Of a stretch of DNA of 64,000 bases, positions 1 to 8,538 are shown one piece after another. The notes under the pieces were generated by a model. The model ran no database searches, was not told the DNA's origin, and saw only the letters and a program-made list of their open reading frames with translations. Origin of the DNA: JAPOXR01 sp963662395. Its GTDB lineage: Bacteria; Pseudomonadota; Alphaproteobacteria; Rhodobacterales; Rhodobacteraceae. Every line of letters begins with the position of its first letter. Position 1 is the stretch's first letter. The stretch spans positions 3,782,001 through 3,846,000 of the forward strand of contig OY759511.1 in NCBI GenBank assembly GCA_963662395.1. Reading direction: 5' to 3'. The position numbers and the translations under genes are program-made.

Positions 1-704
1 TCGAGGCCCTCGCCACCGGCCGGGATATCCGGAAATTGAGCCGCGGCGACCTGGCCGTTGCCCTGGCCACGGGCGAGACCGGGGCGACCACGGTCGCGGC
101 CACCATGATCTGTGCCCATTCGGCCGGCATCAAGGTGTTTGCGACCGGCGGCATTGGCGGTGTCCACCGCCTGGCCGAGCAAAGCTTCGACATTTCCCGC
201 GACCTGCATGAGTTGGCGGAAACGCCGGTCATCGTGGTCTCGGCCGGCGCCAAGTCGGTGCTGGATTTGCCAAAGACGCTGGAAGTGCTCGAGACGCTCG
301 GGGTGCCGGCGATCACCATCGGCCAGGACGGATTTCCTGCCTTCTGGTCACGGCATTCCGGCCTGGAGTCCCCCTTGCGCATCGACGATCCGGCAATGAT
401 CGCCGCCGCCCAGGTCGCCCGGGAGGATCTCGGTCTTGCCGGCGGCATGCTGGTGGCAAATCCAATTCCCGAAGCGGAAGAAATTCCCTTCGATCTCGTC
501 CAGGGCTGGGTGAATGACGCCGTCGAGGCAGCGGAGCAGGCGGGCGTGACCGGCAAGCAACTCACACCCTACCTGTTGACAGCGATTGCCGCCGCATCCG
601 GCGGGGCGTCGATTGTCGCCAACCGGTTGCTCGTGGAAGAGAATGCCCGGATGGCGGCCCGGATCGCGATCGGGTATTGGCAGCTTTGCCGGCCAGGCAA
701 GTGA
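1..704 (+). CDS. psuG: Pseudouridine-5'-phosphate glycosidase, 3' part
   Basis: The product cleaves pseudouridine 5'-phosphate to uracil and ribose 5-phosphate in the cytoplasm, as part of modified-nucleoside salvage. The gene is cut by the window edge; the reading frame is open from base 3, so the upstream residues are missing. Visible family features are GETGATTVAAT, the FATGGIGGVHR loop, and VSAGAKSVLD, which holds the conserved lysine of the family active site. The protein ends in the usual helical region (PYLLTAIAAASGG). A TTG at 36 lies inside the gene and is not a start. It converges on the phosphatase gene at 742-1209. The PsuK kinase partner is not in the window. Identification is confident. 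Confidence 0.93.
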   Translation, partial: EALATGRDIRKLSRGDLAVALATGETGATTVAATMICAHSAGIKVFATGGIGGVHRLAEQSFDISRDLHELAETPVIVVSAGAKSVLDLPKTLEVLETLGVPAITIGQDGFPAFWSRHSGLESPLRIDDPAMIAAAQVAREDLGLAGGMLVANPIPEAEEIPFDLVQGWVNDAVEAAEQAGVTGKQLTPYLLTAIAAASGGASIVANRLLVEENARMAARIAIGYWQLCRPGK

Positions 705-741
705 GACTGGTCGGCCTGCCGCCGGAGTGGTGCTGATGCGG

Positions 742-1209
742 CTACGGATCCTGCCGTGCAGGCGCTTCGCCGAAACGTTGAATGATCCTGGTGTGGATCT
801 GGTCGCGGGCCTGGCGGTAGAAGCCGAGCTTGTCCTCCCTGGACTCGCCCATTCCGGTCGGGTCGAGCACCGGCCAGTATTCCACGTCAAGCGCAAAATA
901 GGCGGTTGATTCGATTGCCCGCCGCTGTGCGGCCGGTGACAGGGCGACAATCAGCTCGAAACTCGACAAATCATCGCCCCAATCCTGCATCTCGTCCATG
1001 CTCCTGACCCGGTGACGAGCCAGCTCGACACCGATTTCCTGGCAGACCGCGATCGAGAACCCGTCAATATCCAGATCCCGGCGCACACCGGCCGACTGGA
1101 CGTAGACCGTGTCGCCATGCAGTTGCTTCATGATCCCTTCCGCCATCGGCGAGCGGACGGCATTGTAGTCGCAACAGAACAAAACCGACGAGGGGAGTCG
1201 GTCAGCCAC
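742..1209 (-). CDS. Low-molecular-weight protein tyrosine phosphatase family protein
   Basis: 155 residues. The N-terminal P-loop CDYNAVRS (C-x5-R-S, about residues 12-19) is the signature of low-molecular-weight phosphatases and related arsenate reductases. The DPTG motif near residue 115 supplies the conserved aspartate acid/base. It is the last gene of the leftward murA-DUF2948-hisD-UPF0262 run, 10 bases after the UPF0262 gene, and this order is common in alphaproteobacteria. The substrate is not known; a cytoplasmic phosphotyrosine phosphatase is the default reading. Arsenate reductase is less likely because there is no ars neighbour. Confidence 0.87.
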   Translation of the reverse strand: MADRLPSSVLFCCDYNAVRSPMAEGIMKQLHGDTVYVQSAGVRRDLDIDGFSIAVCQEIGVELARHRVRSMDEMQDWGDDLSSFELIVALSPAAQRRAIESTAYFALDVEYWPVLDPTGMGESREDKLGFYRQARDQIHTRIIQRFGEAPARQDP

Positions 1210-1219
1210 CTGGTTCTCC

Positions 1220-1708
1220 CTACCGCCGCGGCTGCAGGGCGCAAATCAGCGTGAACAACCGCCGGGATGTCTCGTCATCGACGTTGATTTTCCCGTCCAG
1301 CCGTTCGGCAAGAATCCTTGCGCCCTCGTCATGGATGCCGCGCCGCGCCATGTCGATGGTCTCGATCCTGCTGACCGGATCGGATTTGACGGCGTTGAAA
1401 TAGCTGGCGCAAATCTCGAGGTAGTTCTTGATCACCTGCCTGAACGGGCTGACGAGCAGCTGGAATTCCACGACCTTGGTGCCTCCCTCATCTGCAATGT
1501 CAAAGGCGATCCGCCCCGAATGTTGGGCCAGGCGCAACCGGTACGGGCCCGGCCTGACCTGGACTCCCGGCCGCTCAACCAGCTCGAACCGGTTGCTCTC
1601 GAGGAGGTCGAATACCGCTACCCGGCGTTCCTGCTCGACCTCCGGGGTGATCGCCGGTTGGCCGGCATCGTCAATTTCGACATGAATGAGCCGGTTCGTG
1701 TCGTTCAC
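1220..1708 (-). CDS. UPF0262 family protein
   Basis: 162 residues starting at a GTG that overlaps the hisD stop codon (GTGA at 1705-1708). This start was preferred because longer in-frame extensions run through hisD. The protein matches UPF0262, a conserved alphaproteobacterial family of unknown function that regularly lies between hisD and a small phosphatase. It contains a central SPFRQVIKNYLEICASYF segment and a C-terminal helical part. There is no signal peptide or membrane segment, so it is presumably cytoplasmic. The start overlap implies translational coupling to hisD. Confidence 0.87.
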   Translation of the reverse strand: MNDTNRLIHVEIDDAGQPAITPEVEQERRVAVFDLLESNRFELVERPGVQVRPGPYRLRLAQHSGRIAFDIADEGGTKVVEFQLLVSPFRQVIKNYLEICASYFNAVKSDPVSRIETIDMARRGIHDEGARILAERLDGKINVDDETSRRLFTLICALQPRR

Positions 1709-3015
1709 CCTGCCTGCTCCCCTGTGCTGCCGAGGCGGCACCGTACCGCCGCCGCGTGGCCGGGTAGTCCCTCGGCTTGCGCCAGGATCTCGGCGGCCGG
1801 GCCAATGGCGGCAAATGCGGCCCGGTTCAACTCGATTATCGAACTGCGCTTCATGAAGTCCAGCACGGACAGTCCCGAACTGTGACGGGCTGCCCCATGG
1901 GTCGGCAATACATGGCTGGGGCCGGCCACGTAGTCTCCGACAACCTCCGGGCTCCATTCGCCGAGAAAGACCGCTCCGGCATTGCTGATCGAATCGACAT
2001 GCTGCCGCGCATCCCGCAAGCTCAGCTGGAGATGCTCCGGTGCAATCCGGTTGGCAAGGTCAATGGCCTCGGCAATGTTCCGCACCACGATAACCGCTCC
2101 GTGGTCTCGCCAACTGGAGGCGGCAGCCGGGCCGGGGGTGGATGCCTCCAGCATGCGTGCGAGCTCTGCCTCCGCCTTGCCGGCAACTTCCGGGCAGTCG
2201 GTGATCAGCACCGCCTGCGCCTCCTCGTCATGTTCGGCCTGGGCAAGCAAATCGGCCGCGATCCATGACGGGTCACTGCGATCATCGGCAATGATCACGA
2301 TCTCCGATGGTCCGGCCACGATGTCCATGCCGGCATGGCCGAAGAGTTGTCGCTTGGCAGCGGTGACATATGCATTGCCGGGGCCGGTAATCTTGTCGAC
2401 TCTCGGCACCGACTCGGTGCCGAGGGCCATGGCGGCTATGGCCTGGGCGCCGCCGATCCGGAAGATGCGGCTGATCCCGGAGATCTCGGCTGCCAGCAGC
2501 ATCAGCGGGTTGATCCGGCCATCCGGGGTCGGTACCGCCACCAGTCGATCCTTCACCCCGGCAATTTCGGCCGGAATGGCATTCATCAACACCGAGGAGG
2601 GATAGGAGGCCAGGCCGCCGGGAACATAATGGCCGACCGCGCCAATCGGGCTCCAGCGCCAGCCGAGGCCGGCGCCCGTCGTATCCTCCTCCATGCTGTT
2701 CGTTGGCAGCTGCCGCAAATGATATGCCCGGATGCGGTGGGCGGCAAAGGACAGGGCTGATCGCTGCGGCTCCGTGACCGTTGCGGCCAGGGAAGCGATC
2801 TCATCTGCGCCCATGCAGATTGTCTCCGGGGTGACGCCGTACCGGTCAAGCTGACGGGTCATCTCGACGAGGGCATCATCGCCGCGCCGGCGCACGTCGT
2901 CGATGATGCCGGCAACGATATCGTCAATGCGACCGGTCGAATCGGTGCGGGCCTGCAACAGGGCCGCGAATTCGGCGTCGAACCCGGCCCGGGAGGTGTC
3001 GAGAAATGCCGGCAC
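1705..3015 (-). CDS. hisD: Histidinol dehydrogenase
   Basis: HisD oxidises L-histidinol to L-histidine in two NAD-dependent steps, the last steps of histidine synthesis. The 436-residue length is normal. Visible family blocks include GHYVPGGLASYPSSVLMNAIPA, KITGPGNAYVTAAKR, GPSEIVIIAD, the LLAQAEHDEEAQAVLIT segment with zinc and active-site residues, and IAPEHLQL near residue 330. GPSHVLPTHGAAR follows near the C-terminus. It sits between the DUF2948 and UPF0262 genes. The HisC-like gene at 47251 lies far away, so histidine genes are scattered here. Confidence 0.97.
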   Translation of the reverse strand: MPAFLDTSRAGFDAEFAALLQARTDSTGRIDDIVAGIIDDVRRRGDDALVEMTRQLDRYGVTPETICMGADEIASLAATVTEPQRSALSFAAHRIRAYHLRQLPTNSMEEDTTGAGLGWRWSPIGAVGHYVPGGLASYPSSVLMNAIPAEIAGVKDRLVAVPTPDGRINPLMLLAAEISGISRIFRIGGAQAIAAMALGTESVPRVDKITGPGNAYVTAAKRQLFGHAGMDIVAGPSEIVIIADDRSDPSWIAADLLAQAEHDEEAQAVLITDCPEVAGKAEAELARMLEASTPGPAAASSWRDHGAVIVVRNIAEAIDLANRIAPEHLQLSLRDARQHVDSISNAGAVFLGEWSPEVVGDYVAGPSHVLPTHGAARHSSGLSVLDFMKRSSIIELNRAAFAAIGPAAEILAQAEGLPGHAAAVRCRLGSTGEQAG

Positions 3016-3021
3016 CGGTCC

Positions 3022-3486
3022 CTACCCGTGATCGGGCTTGCTGCGGGACACGGCACCGTAGGGCTGTGTCACATCGGCCAGGCGAACATCGAGGCATTCG
3101 ACATCAAGCGTGATCTCCCGATCGCCGGACAGGGTCAGCCGCAATATCCCGGTGCCGTCTTCCCCCGGTTCGAAATCAACGGATAGCAGCGAACAGGCAG
3201 GCGGCGCCCGGGAGCCGCCAAGATCGCCGGATTGAACCCGGACAACATCGCCGACCAACAACACGCTTCTCACCCGCTCGAACCGGTCTTCGACCGGCAA
3301 CTCCCAGCGAAACCGGTTGACCAGGATGGCAAATTCCCGGCGGCTCCGGTCCCATGACAGGTCGGCCGTGGAAAATACCCCATCCTGGAGCAGTGCCGAC
3401 ATCACCTCCATGTCACCGCCATCCATGGCCCTGAGACGCAGCACTTCATCATTGGCGTCCTCGAATCTTGCATCCTTGCCGGTCAT
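3022..3486 (-). CDS. DUF2948 family protein
   Basis: 154 residues. The start chosen is the ATG whose bases overlap the murA stop (ATGA at 3483-3486); an in-frame ATG 30 bases upstream lies within murA. The family has no known function and is typical of the alphaproteobacterial murA-hisD cluster. The sequence begins with an acidic RAMDGGDMEVMSALLQD segment, followed by beta-rich stretches such as FAILVNRFRWE. It is soluble, with no signal peptide. The hisD start lies 6 bases downstream, so co-translation is likely. Confidence 0.85.
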   Translation of the reverse strand: MTGKDARFEDANDEVLRLRAMDGGDMEVMSALLQDGVFSTADLSWDRSRREFAILVNRFRWELPVEDRFERVRSVLLVGDVVRVQSGDLGGSRAPPACSLLSVDFEPGEDGTGILRLTLSGDREITLDVECLDVRLADVTQPYGAVSRSKPDHG

Positions 3487-4745
3487 TGGCTGATCCGCCT
3501 GATCCCGGCCCCGCATGCCGAGAGTTTCTGCTCGACCTGTTCGTAGCCACGGTCGAGATGGTAGACCCGATTGATCGTGGTCCTGCCGGCGGCGGCCAGC
3601 CCGGCCAGCACCAGCGACACCGATGCCCGCAGATCGGTGGCCATGACCTGCGCCCCCTTGAGCCCGGGCACCCCCGTGACCGTTGCCGACCTGCCGCTGA
3701 TCCGGATATCGGCGCCCATGCGATTGAGTTCCGGCGCATGCATGAACCGGTTTTCGAAAATCCGTTCCTCAAGAATGCTGGTTCCGTCGGCAATGGTCAG
3801 GGCGGCCATCAGCTGCGCCTGCAGATCGGTCGGGAAGCCGGGATAGGGGGCGGTCGCCACATCGATGGCTCGCAGGCATCCGCCGCCAAGCCGGGTCCGC
3901 AGCAAGCCTGCCTCCTCCTCGATGATAACCCCGGCCGCTTCGAGCGTCTCGGCGAAGGTGGCGATCAGGTCGAGTCGCGCGCCATCCAGCGTGATCTCGC
4001 CGCCAGTGATTGCCGCGGCCAGCATGTAGGTGCCGATCTCGATCCGATCCGGGATCACCGCATGGTCGAAGCTGCCGAGCGAGGACACGCCCTCGATCCG
4101 GATCCTGTCAGTGCCGGCGCCCTCGATGACTGCGCCCATGCCAACCAGGCACTCCGCCAGGTCGGTGATTTCGGGCTCACGGGCGGCATTGCCGAGTTCG
4201 GTAATCCCGTTGGCGAGCGTGGCCGCCATCATGGCGTTCTCGGTGGCACCAACCGACACGGTCGGGAACTCCATGACCGTGCCATGCAGCCCGTCCGGTG
4301 CGGTGGCGTGAACATATCCCTGGCGCAAATCCAGCCTGGCTCCCATTTTCCGCAACACGTCAAGGTGCAGGTCGATTGGCCTGGCACCGATCGCGCATCC
4401 GCCAGGAAGCGAGACCGTGGCTTGTCCCTCGCGGGCAAGAAGCGGCCCGAGAACGAGGATCGAGGCGCGCATCTTGCGCACGATATCGTATTCGGCCAAC
4501 CGGCCGAGGTTGCCGCCGGCATGGAGACGGATGGCACCATCATCCAGTGTGCTGATCTCGACTCCCAGGGTCTGCAGCAGGTTCGACATGGTGGAGATAT
4601 CGGTCAGGCGCGGTGCGTTCCGGAGAATGAGCGGCTCGTTCGACAGCATGGCTGCCGGCATCAGGGCCAGGCAGGCATTCTTGGCGCCAGCCACCGAAAT
4701 TCGTCCGTGCAGCGGCACACCGCCTGTAATCTCGATGACGTCCAT
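3483..4745 (-). CDS. murA: UDP-N-acetylglucosamine 1-carboxyvinyltransferase
   Basis: MurA transfers enolpyruvate from PEP to UDP-GlcNAc, the first committed step of peptidoglycan synthesis. The 420-residue length is typical. The catalytic cysteine is present in LPGGCAIGARPIDLH near residue 115, so it should be the fosfomycin-sensitive Cys form. Other family blocks are GAKNACLALMPAA near the N-terminus and FPTDLQAQLMA near residue 305. It is preceded without a gap by a 52-residue basic protein and followed by DUF2948 through an ATGA overlap. Confidence 0.97.
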   Translation of the reverse strand: MDVIEITGGVPLHGRISVAGAKNACLALMPAAMLSNEPLILRNAPRLTDISTMSNLLQTLGVEISTLDDGAIRLHAGGNLGRLAEYDIVRKMRASILVLGPLLAREGQATVSLPGGCAIGARPIDLHLDVLRKMGARLDLRQGYVHATAPDGLHGTVMEFPTVSVGATENAMMAATLANGITELGNAAREPEITDLAECLVGMGAVIEGAGTDRIRIEGVSSLGSFDHAVIPDRIEIGTYMLAAAITGGEITLDGARLDLIATFAETLEAAGVIIEEEAGLLRTRLGGGCLRAIDVATAPYPGFPTDLQAQLMAALTIADGTSILEERIFENRFMHAPELNRMGADIRISGRSATVTGVPGLKGAQVMATDLRASVSLVLAGLAAAGRTTINRVYHLDRGYEQVEQKLSACGAGIRRISQ

Positions 4746-4904
4746 TCAGTCGCTATCCTTCTGGTTGCGCTCCGGTCGTGCCGATTGCGATTTCCGTTTC
4801 TTCAGATTGAGCCTGAGGGCGGCCTTCAGCCGCTCGGCCCGCTCGGCAGCGGCGGTTGTCGGACGCTCTTTCCTGCCGGGGCGTTTGTCCTGCGATCCTG
4901 CCAT
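4746..4904 (-). CDS. Small basic protein abutting murA
   Basis: 52 residues, read directly from the sequence. It starts with MAGSQDKRPGRKERPTTAAA, and its TGA stop immediately precedes the murA ATG with no spacer. It is very rich in Lys and Arg, with a short helical core (AERAERLKAALRLNLKKRK) and a charged tail ending KDSD. I do not recognise the family. Its position as first gene of the murA cluster and its exact abutment favour a real translated gene. An RNA- or membrane-binding role would be a guess from charge alone. Confidence 0.55.
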   Translation of the reverse strand: MAGSQDKRPGRKERPTTAAAERAERLKAALRLNLKKRKSQSARPERNQKDSD

Positions 4905-5034
4905 GCCAGCCTGTTAGTGCATCGGTCGAAACGCGTCCAGAAGCGGATTGTCAGCCAGGGCGGGGCAGGGGTGCATGTCCCCGAGAAGTTGCTTGCCACC
5001 CGGCGGTTTCGCCAATAGGAGATTTCATCCCATT

Positions 5035-5109
5035 GCCGCAGTAGCTCAGTGGCAGAGCGCACCCTTGGTAAGGGTGAGGTCGGGAGTTCAATCCTCCCCT
5101 GCGGCACCA
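5035..5109 (+). tRNA. tRNA-Thr (GGT)
   Basis: The acceptor stem GCCGCAG pairs with CTGCGGC, the D arm is GCTCAGTGGCAGAGC, the anticodon loop reads CTTGGTA (anticodon GGT), and the T arm is GGGAGTTCAATCCTCCC. Discriminator A is followed by an encoded CCA at 5107-5109. Confidence 0.96.
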
Positions 5110-5160
5110 TCCACCAGTCCGACCCGGGCAATCCCGGTGTCGTGATCGGTCATCCGCCGG

Positions 5161-7053
5161 TCAATCCTCGAATTCCCACTGCACCGGATACTGGTTCATG
5201 ATGTCCCCGACCCGGTCGCGGTCTGCGCCCGATGCCGCCCGCAGCCGGACCACCAGCCCCCTGGCCGGATCCTCGATGATGCCGGCCAACCCTGCATCCC
5301 CACCCTCATCGCGCAAGCGGGCGGACAGGACCCGTTCGATTGCCAGCTTGCGCAAATCCGGTTTGAACACCTTGCCGACCGCGGTCTTGGGCAGCGACTC
5401 CAGCACCTCGACATGCGCCGGGACCGCCAGCCGGTCGGTGATCTTGGCCCTCGCGAAGTCGAGAAGTTCCTGGTCGGACGCGGTACTGCCCCCTGTCAGC
5501 TCGACATAGACGCAGGGAACCTCTCCAAGACGCGCATCCGGCTGTCCGACGGCGCCGGCAAAGGCCACTGCGCCATGCTCGGCCATTGCTTCCTCCAGTA
5601 TCGCCGGATCGACATTGTGCCCTCCCCTGATGATCAGGTCCTTGGCGCGACCCGTGATCCAGAGGTAACCATCATCGTCGAGCCTGCCGAGGTCTCCGCT
5701 CCGCAACCACTTGCCGTCGGCAACCAGCCCGGCATTCCGGTCCGGATCGGTATAGGTGTTGCCTGGACAGACCCCCGGCGAGGAAATGCAGATCTCGCCC
5801 ACCTCGCCGACTGGCAATTCGTGAAGGACGCGGCCGGATTCGTCGCAGTCGAGGATACGGATATCGGTATAGGGAATTGGAATCCCGACCGAGCCCACCT
5901 TCCGCTCGCCTTCCATGGGGTTGACCGACGCGATGCAGGTGATTTCGGTCAGACCGTAGCCTTCCAGGATCTCGACCCCGGCCGTCGATTCGAATCGTCT
6001 GTACAATTCAAGCGGCATCGGCGCCGAGCCGCAGAAGGCTCGTTTCAGGGTGGATATGTCGGCATTGACCGGTCGTTGCATGAGGGCCGCCGCCGCCGTT
6101 GGTACCATGGCAATGAAGGTGATCTTCCAGCGCTCGACAAGCTTCCAGAAATTGTCAAACACGCCATCGCCGCGATACCCGGCCGGGGTCGGCAATACGA
6201 TGTGGCAGCCGCTGGCAACGGCGGACATCAGCAGCGGGTAGGCGGCGAAGACGTGAAACAGCGGCAACGGGCAGGCAATCACATCTTCTGACGAGAGTCC
6301 GACCACCGAACTGACCCAGCCATTGTAGATCATGCCACCGTAACGATGGCGGGTGAGCTTGGGCATTCCGGTGGTGCCGCCGGTATGAAACATCGCTCCG
6401 ATTCGGTCCGAGCCCGAATCGGCAAAATCAAGACCGTCGGATCGCTGCCCGGCGATCGCCTCGTTGAAATCCCGGACATCGGCCGAGCTGTAGGGGGGCG
6501 ATTTCGGCCGAACCAGCGGTATGATCCAGGATTTCGGGGGCGCAAGATGCCGCCTGAGGTCGATCTCGAGGACATGGCGAAGCCCGGGGCACTGGTTGGC
6601 GGCCTCGCTGGCCAGCTGCGCCAGGTCGGTCTTGGGAAACGGCTTCAGCGCCACCAGCACCCGGGCATTCGATGCCTGGAGAATGCGGGCGACCTGGTCG
6701 GCCCCGATCAGCGGATTGATCGGGCAGGCGACCCCGGCGATTTCGGCCGCGAGCAGGGCAATGGCGGTTTCGGTCGAATTCGGCAGCAACAGCGCCACGA
6801 CATCACCCTCCCCGATGCCGAGAGAGCGAAACAGGTTTGCAGCCTGGGTAACCCTGGCGTGCATCTCCGACCAGGTCAGGGTCTCCGATTTCGAGTTCGG
6901 CTCGGAAAGCAGCTGAAAGGACAGGGCATTCCGGTCACTGCACCGTGTCCGGACATTATCCAGCAGCTGGTAGAGGGTGTCGGCAGGTTTTCGCTGCTCC
7001 CAGTCCAGTTCGGATTCGATCCTCTTCTTGTCCTCCAGGGTTGCCAGCGCCAT
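5161..7053 (-). CDS. Acyl-CoA synthetase (AMP-dependent, FadD-like)
   Basis: 630-residue adenylate-forming ligase that activates a carboxylic acid, probably a fatty acid, with ATP and CoA. The AMP-binding P-loop is HTGGTTGMPKLTRHRY near residue 225, the EGYGLTE motif follows near residue 360, SGDLGRLDDDGYLWITGR is the ATP/hinge block, and KTAVGKVFKPDL near residue 580 carries the C-terminal catalytic lysine. It has an N-terminal extension of about 30 residues and a C-terminal tail of about 50 residues beyond that block. It appears monocistronic. Chain-length preference cannot be read from the sequence. Confidence 0.9.
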   Translation of the reverse strand: MALATLEDKKRIESELDWEQRKPADTLYQLLDNVRTRCSDRNALSFQLLSEPNSKSETLTWSEMHARVTQAANLFRSLGIGEGDVVALLLPNSTETAIALLAAEIAGVACPINPLIGADQVARILQASNARVLVALKPFPKTDLAQLASEAANQCPGLRHVLEIDLRRHLAPPKSWIIPLVRPKSPPYSSADVRDFNEAIAGQRSDGLDFADSGSDRIGAMFHTGGTTGMPKLTRHRYGGMIYNGWVSSVVGLSSEDVIACPLPLFHVFAAYPLLMSAVASGCHIVLPTPAGYRGDGVFDNFWKLVERWKITFIAMVPTAAAALMQRPVNADISTLKRAFCGSAPMPLELYRRFESTAGVEILEGYGLTEITCIASVNPMEGERKVGSVGIPIPYTDIRILDCDESGRVLHELPVGEVGEICISSPGVCPGNTYTDPDRNAGLVADGKWLRSGDLGRLDDDGYLWITGRAKDLIIRGGHNVDPAILEEAMAEHGAVAFAGAVGQPDARLGEVPCVYVELTGGSTASDQELLDFARAKITDRLAVPAHVEVLESLPKTAVGKVFKPDLRKLAIERVLSARLRDEGGDAGLAGIIEDPARGLVVRLRAASGADRDRVGDIMNQYPVQWEFED

Positions 7054-7699
7054 CGATCTGCTCCCTCGGCCCGCGGTTGAATCTCGATCCCGTCAGGTTG
7101 ACGTATCGGGTATCATATACTCGACCACGCAACATGCCAGCCAAGACTGGAATTTCAAGGTGCCGCAGGAGTGACCAACGTTGTCGGCGGCCAACAAACA
7201 GAGCGGCTTGCCGCCGGAATCCCGCTCTCCGTGAAAACCGTCGACAAACGTGACTGTCCACATTCCTCGCCGTGCAGGCGGTGCCGAATTCGACAGGGTT
7301 GAACCGCAGCGCCCGCGGATTCGAGTTGATACGCATTCAAACAGCGCATGAAACTCGAACGGGACGAGCAAGAGCGGCAGAAAACGCCTGGGACACGCGG
7401 CCAGGTGCCGGCTCCGACACTGCTTCGATGCGGATGTCCCGAACCGCCCTGTCCTGTTCGATGTGAAATTCCCCACCCGTGGACATGCCGGTCGCGTCTC
7501 CACTTTCCTCATGGCCAATCTCTTCCGTGCCGGATCAAGAGAGGATAAATCGCCCCGAGGGGTGGCTACCATGCCGAAACCGGGTGATTGCCCGGGGTGA
7601 AATTCGGGTGGCCACGTTCCGTGAGGCGGTGGGGCCGCATTCGTGAAATCCGGCAACCGGATCAGCCGCAAGCGGGAATTCGGGCAAGGCTCACGGTGT
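7054..7699. other. Gene-free stretch
   Basis: About 650 bases between the acyl-CoA synthetase start and the SWIM-protein stop. Open frames exist on both strands, but none shows a recognisable domain, a good ribosome site or normal codon-position bias. It should contain the promoter of the leftward synthetase gene. No strong hairpin or terminator was seen. Confidence 0.5.
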
Positions 7700-8536
7700 C
7701 TACAGGGAGGAGCGATTCTTCTGGATGACGCGAACATAGACGTCTTCCATGATGCTCACGAAGGACTGGTCCAGGTGCCAGAATCCCGGGTGGTCGCCTC
7801 CCTTCTTGGCCAGGATGGCTGGCGTCGGCGGCGATCCGGAAACGGCATCAACCGCTGGCAGCGGACGGTCACCCATCCAGTACGACCTGGCGTCAATGCC
7901 TGCGGCAGGTATTCTTCTCGGCTCGGTGTAGCGGGTGGTGGGCAGGTCAATCGGCCCATCCTCAGCTGCCTGCTCGTCGATGAGCGCCTGCCCCAGGGGT
8001 GAAGATGCGAGCTTTTCGCGAAACATCGAAAATTCAAGCCCGCGCATCTCGAACAGGAGCATCGGATCGCGGTCCAGCAACGATGCGATCTTGTAGTAGA
8101 CACCGGCAACGTGCTTGCAGGGCGAGGCCCAGTCCGGGCACGAACACTTGCTGACGAGATCATCCCGTGATCTCGGCAGCAGGGTCTTGCCGGACCCCGA
8201 AACGGCGTCCTCGATCGCGGTCGGCATTTCGTTCATGAGCAGCTGCGACAGGCAGGCAGCGTTGCTGGAGATCTTTTCCGATATCCTGTCCCAGTCAGTC
8301 GACGTGAACTGTCGCAGCTTGACGGTCGCCGTGTATCGAGGCTCCTCGTAGACGCCAAAATAGTGATTGATGTTGCCACGCAGCGTGGCCTTGGCCGCAC
8401 CCTTGCTGATGTCGAACTTCAGCAGTCGGTTCGGGCCGGAATACGCCCGGCCCCGCTTGAGTCGACCCTCGTCCATGCTCATTGCGAGGACGTCGAGGAA
8501 GATTTCGCCCCACCAGGTTCGGGTCATCCTGGCCAT
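7700..8536 (-). CDS. SWIM zinc-finger protein
   Basis: 278 residues from the ATG at 8536, preceded by GGAGG with suitable spacing. A SWIM finger (C-x-C ... C-x-H) is visible as CSCPDWASPCKH at about residues 131-142. SWIM fingers bind DNA or protein and often sit beside SNF2 helicases, as here: the gene starts 2 bases after the SNF2 stop codon. It opens with TRTWWGEIFLDVL, typical of the bacterial SWIM partner. I infer that it works with the helicase on chromosomal or invading DNA; the exact role is unknown. Confidence 0.85.
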   Translation of the reverse strand: MARMTRTWWGEIFLDVLAMSMDEGRLKRGRAYSGPNRLLKFDISKGAAKATLRGNINHYFGVYEEPRYTATVKLRQFTSTDWDRISEKISSNAACLSQLLMNEMPTAIEDAVSGSGKTLLPRSRDDLVSKCSCPDWASPCKHVAGVYYKIASLLDRDPMLLFEMRGLEFSMFREKLASSPLGQALIDEQAAEDGPIDLPTTRYTEPRRIPAAGIDARSYWMGDRPLPAVDAVSGSPPTPAILAKKGGDHPGFWHLDQSFVSIMEDVYVRVIQKNRSSL

Positions 8537-8538
8537 GA

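Noticed and set aside
3468..5018. 516-residue rightward open frame
   Set aside because: It lies antisense to murA and the small basic gene; composition is typical of a high-GC shadow, with no domain.
7093..7737. 214-residue leftward open frame in a gene-free stretch
   Set aside because: Low-complexity Arg/Pro/Cys composition, no ribosome site, overlaps the end of the SWIM gene in another frame.
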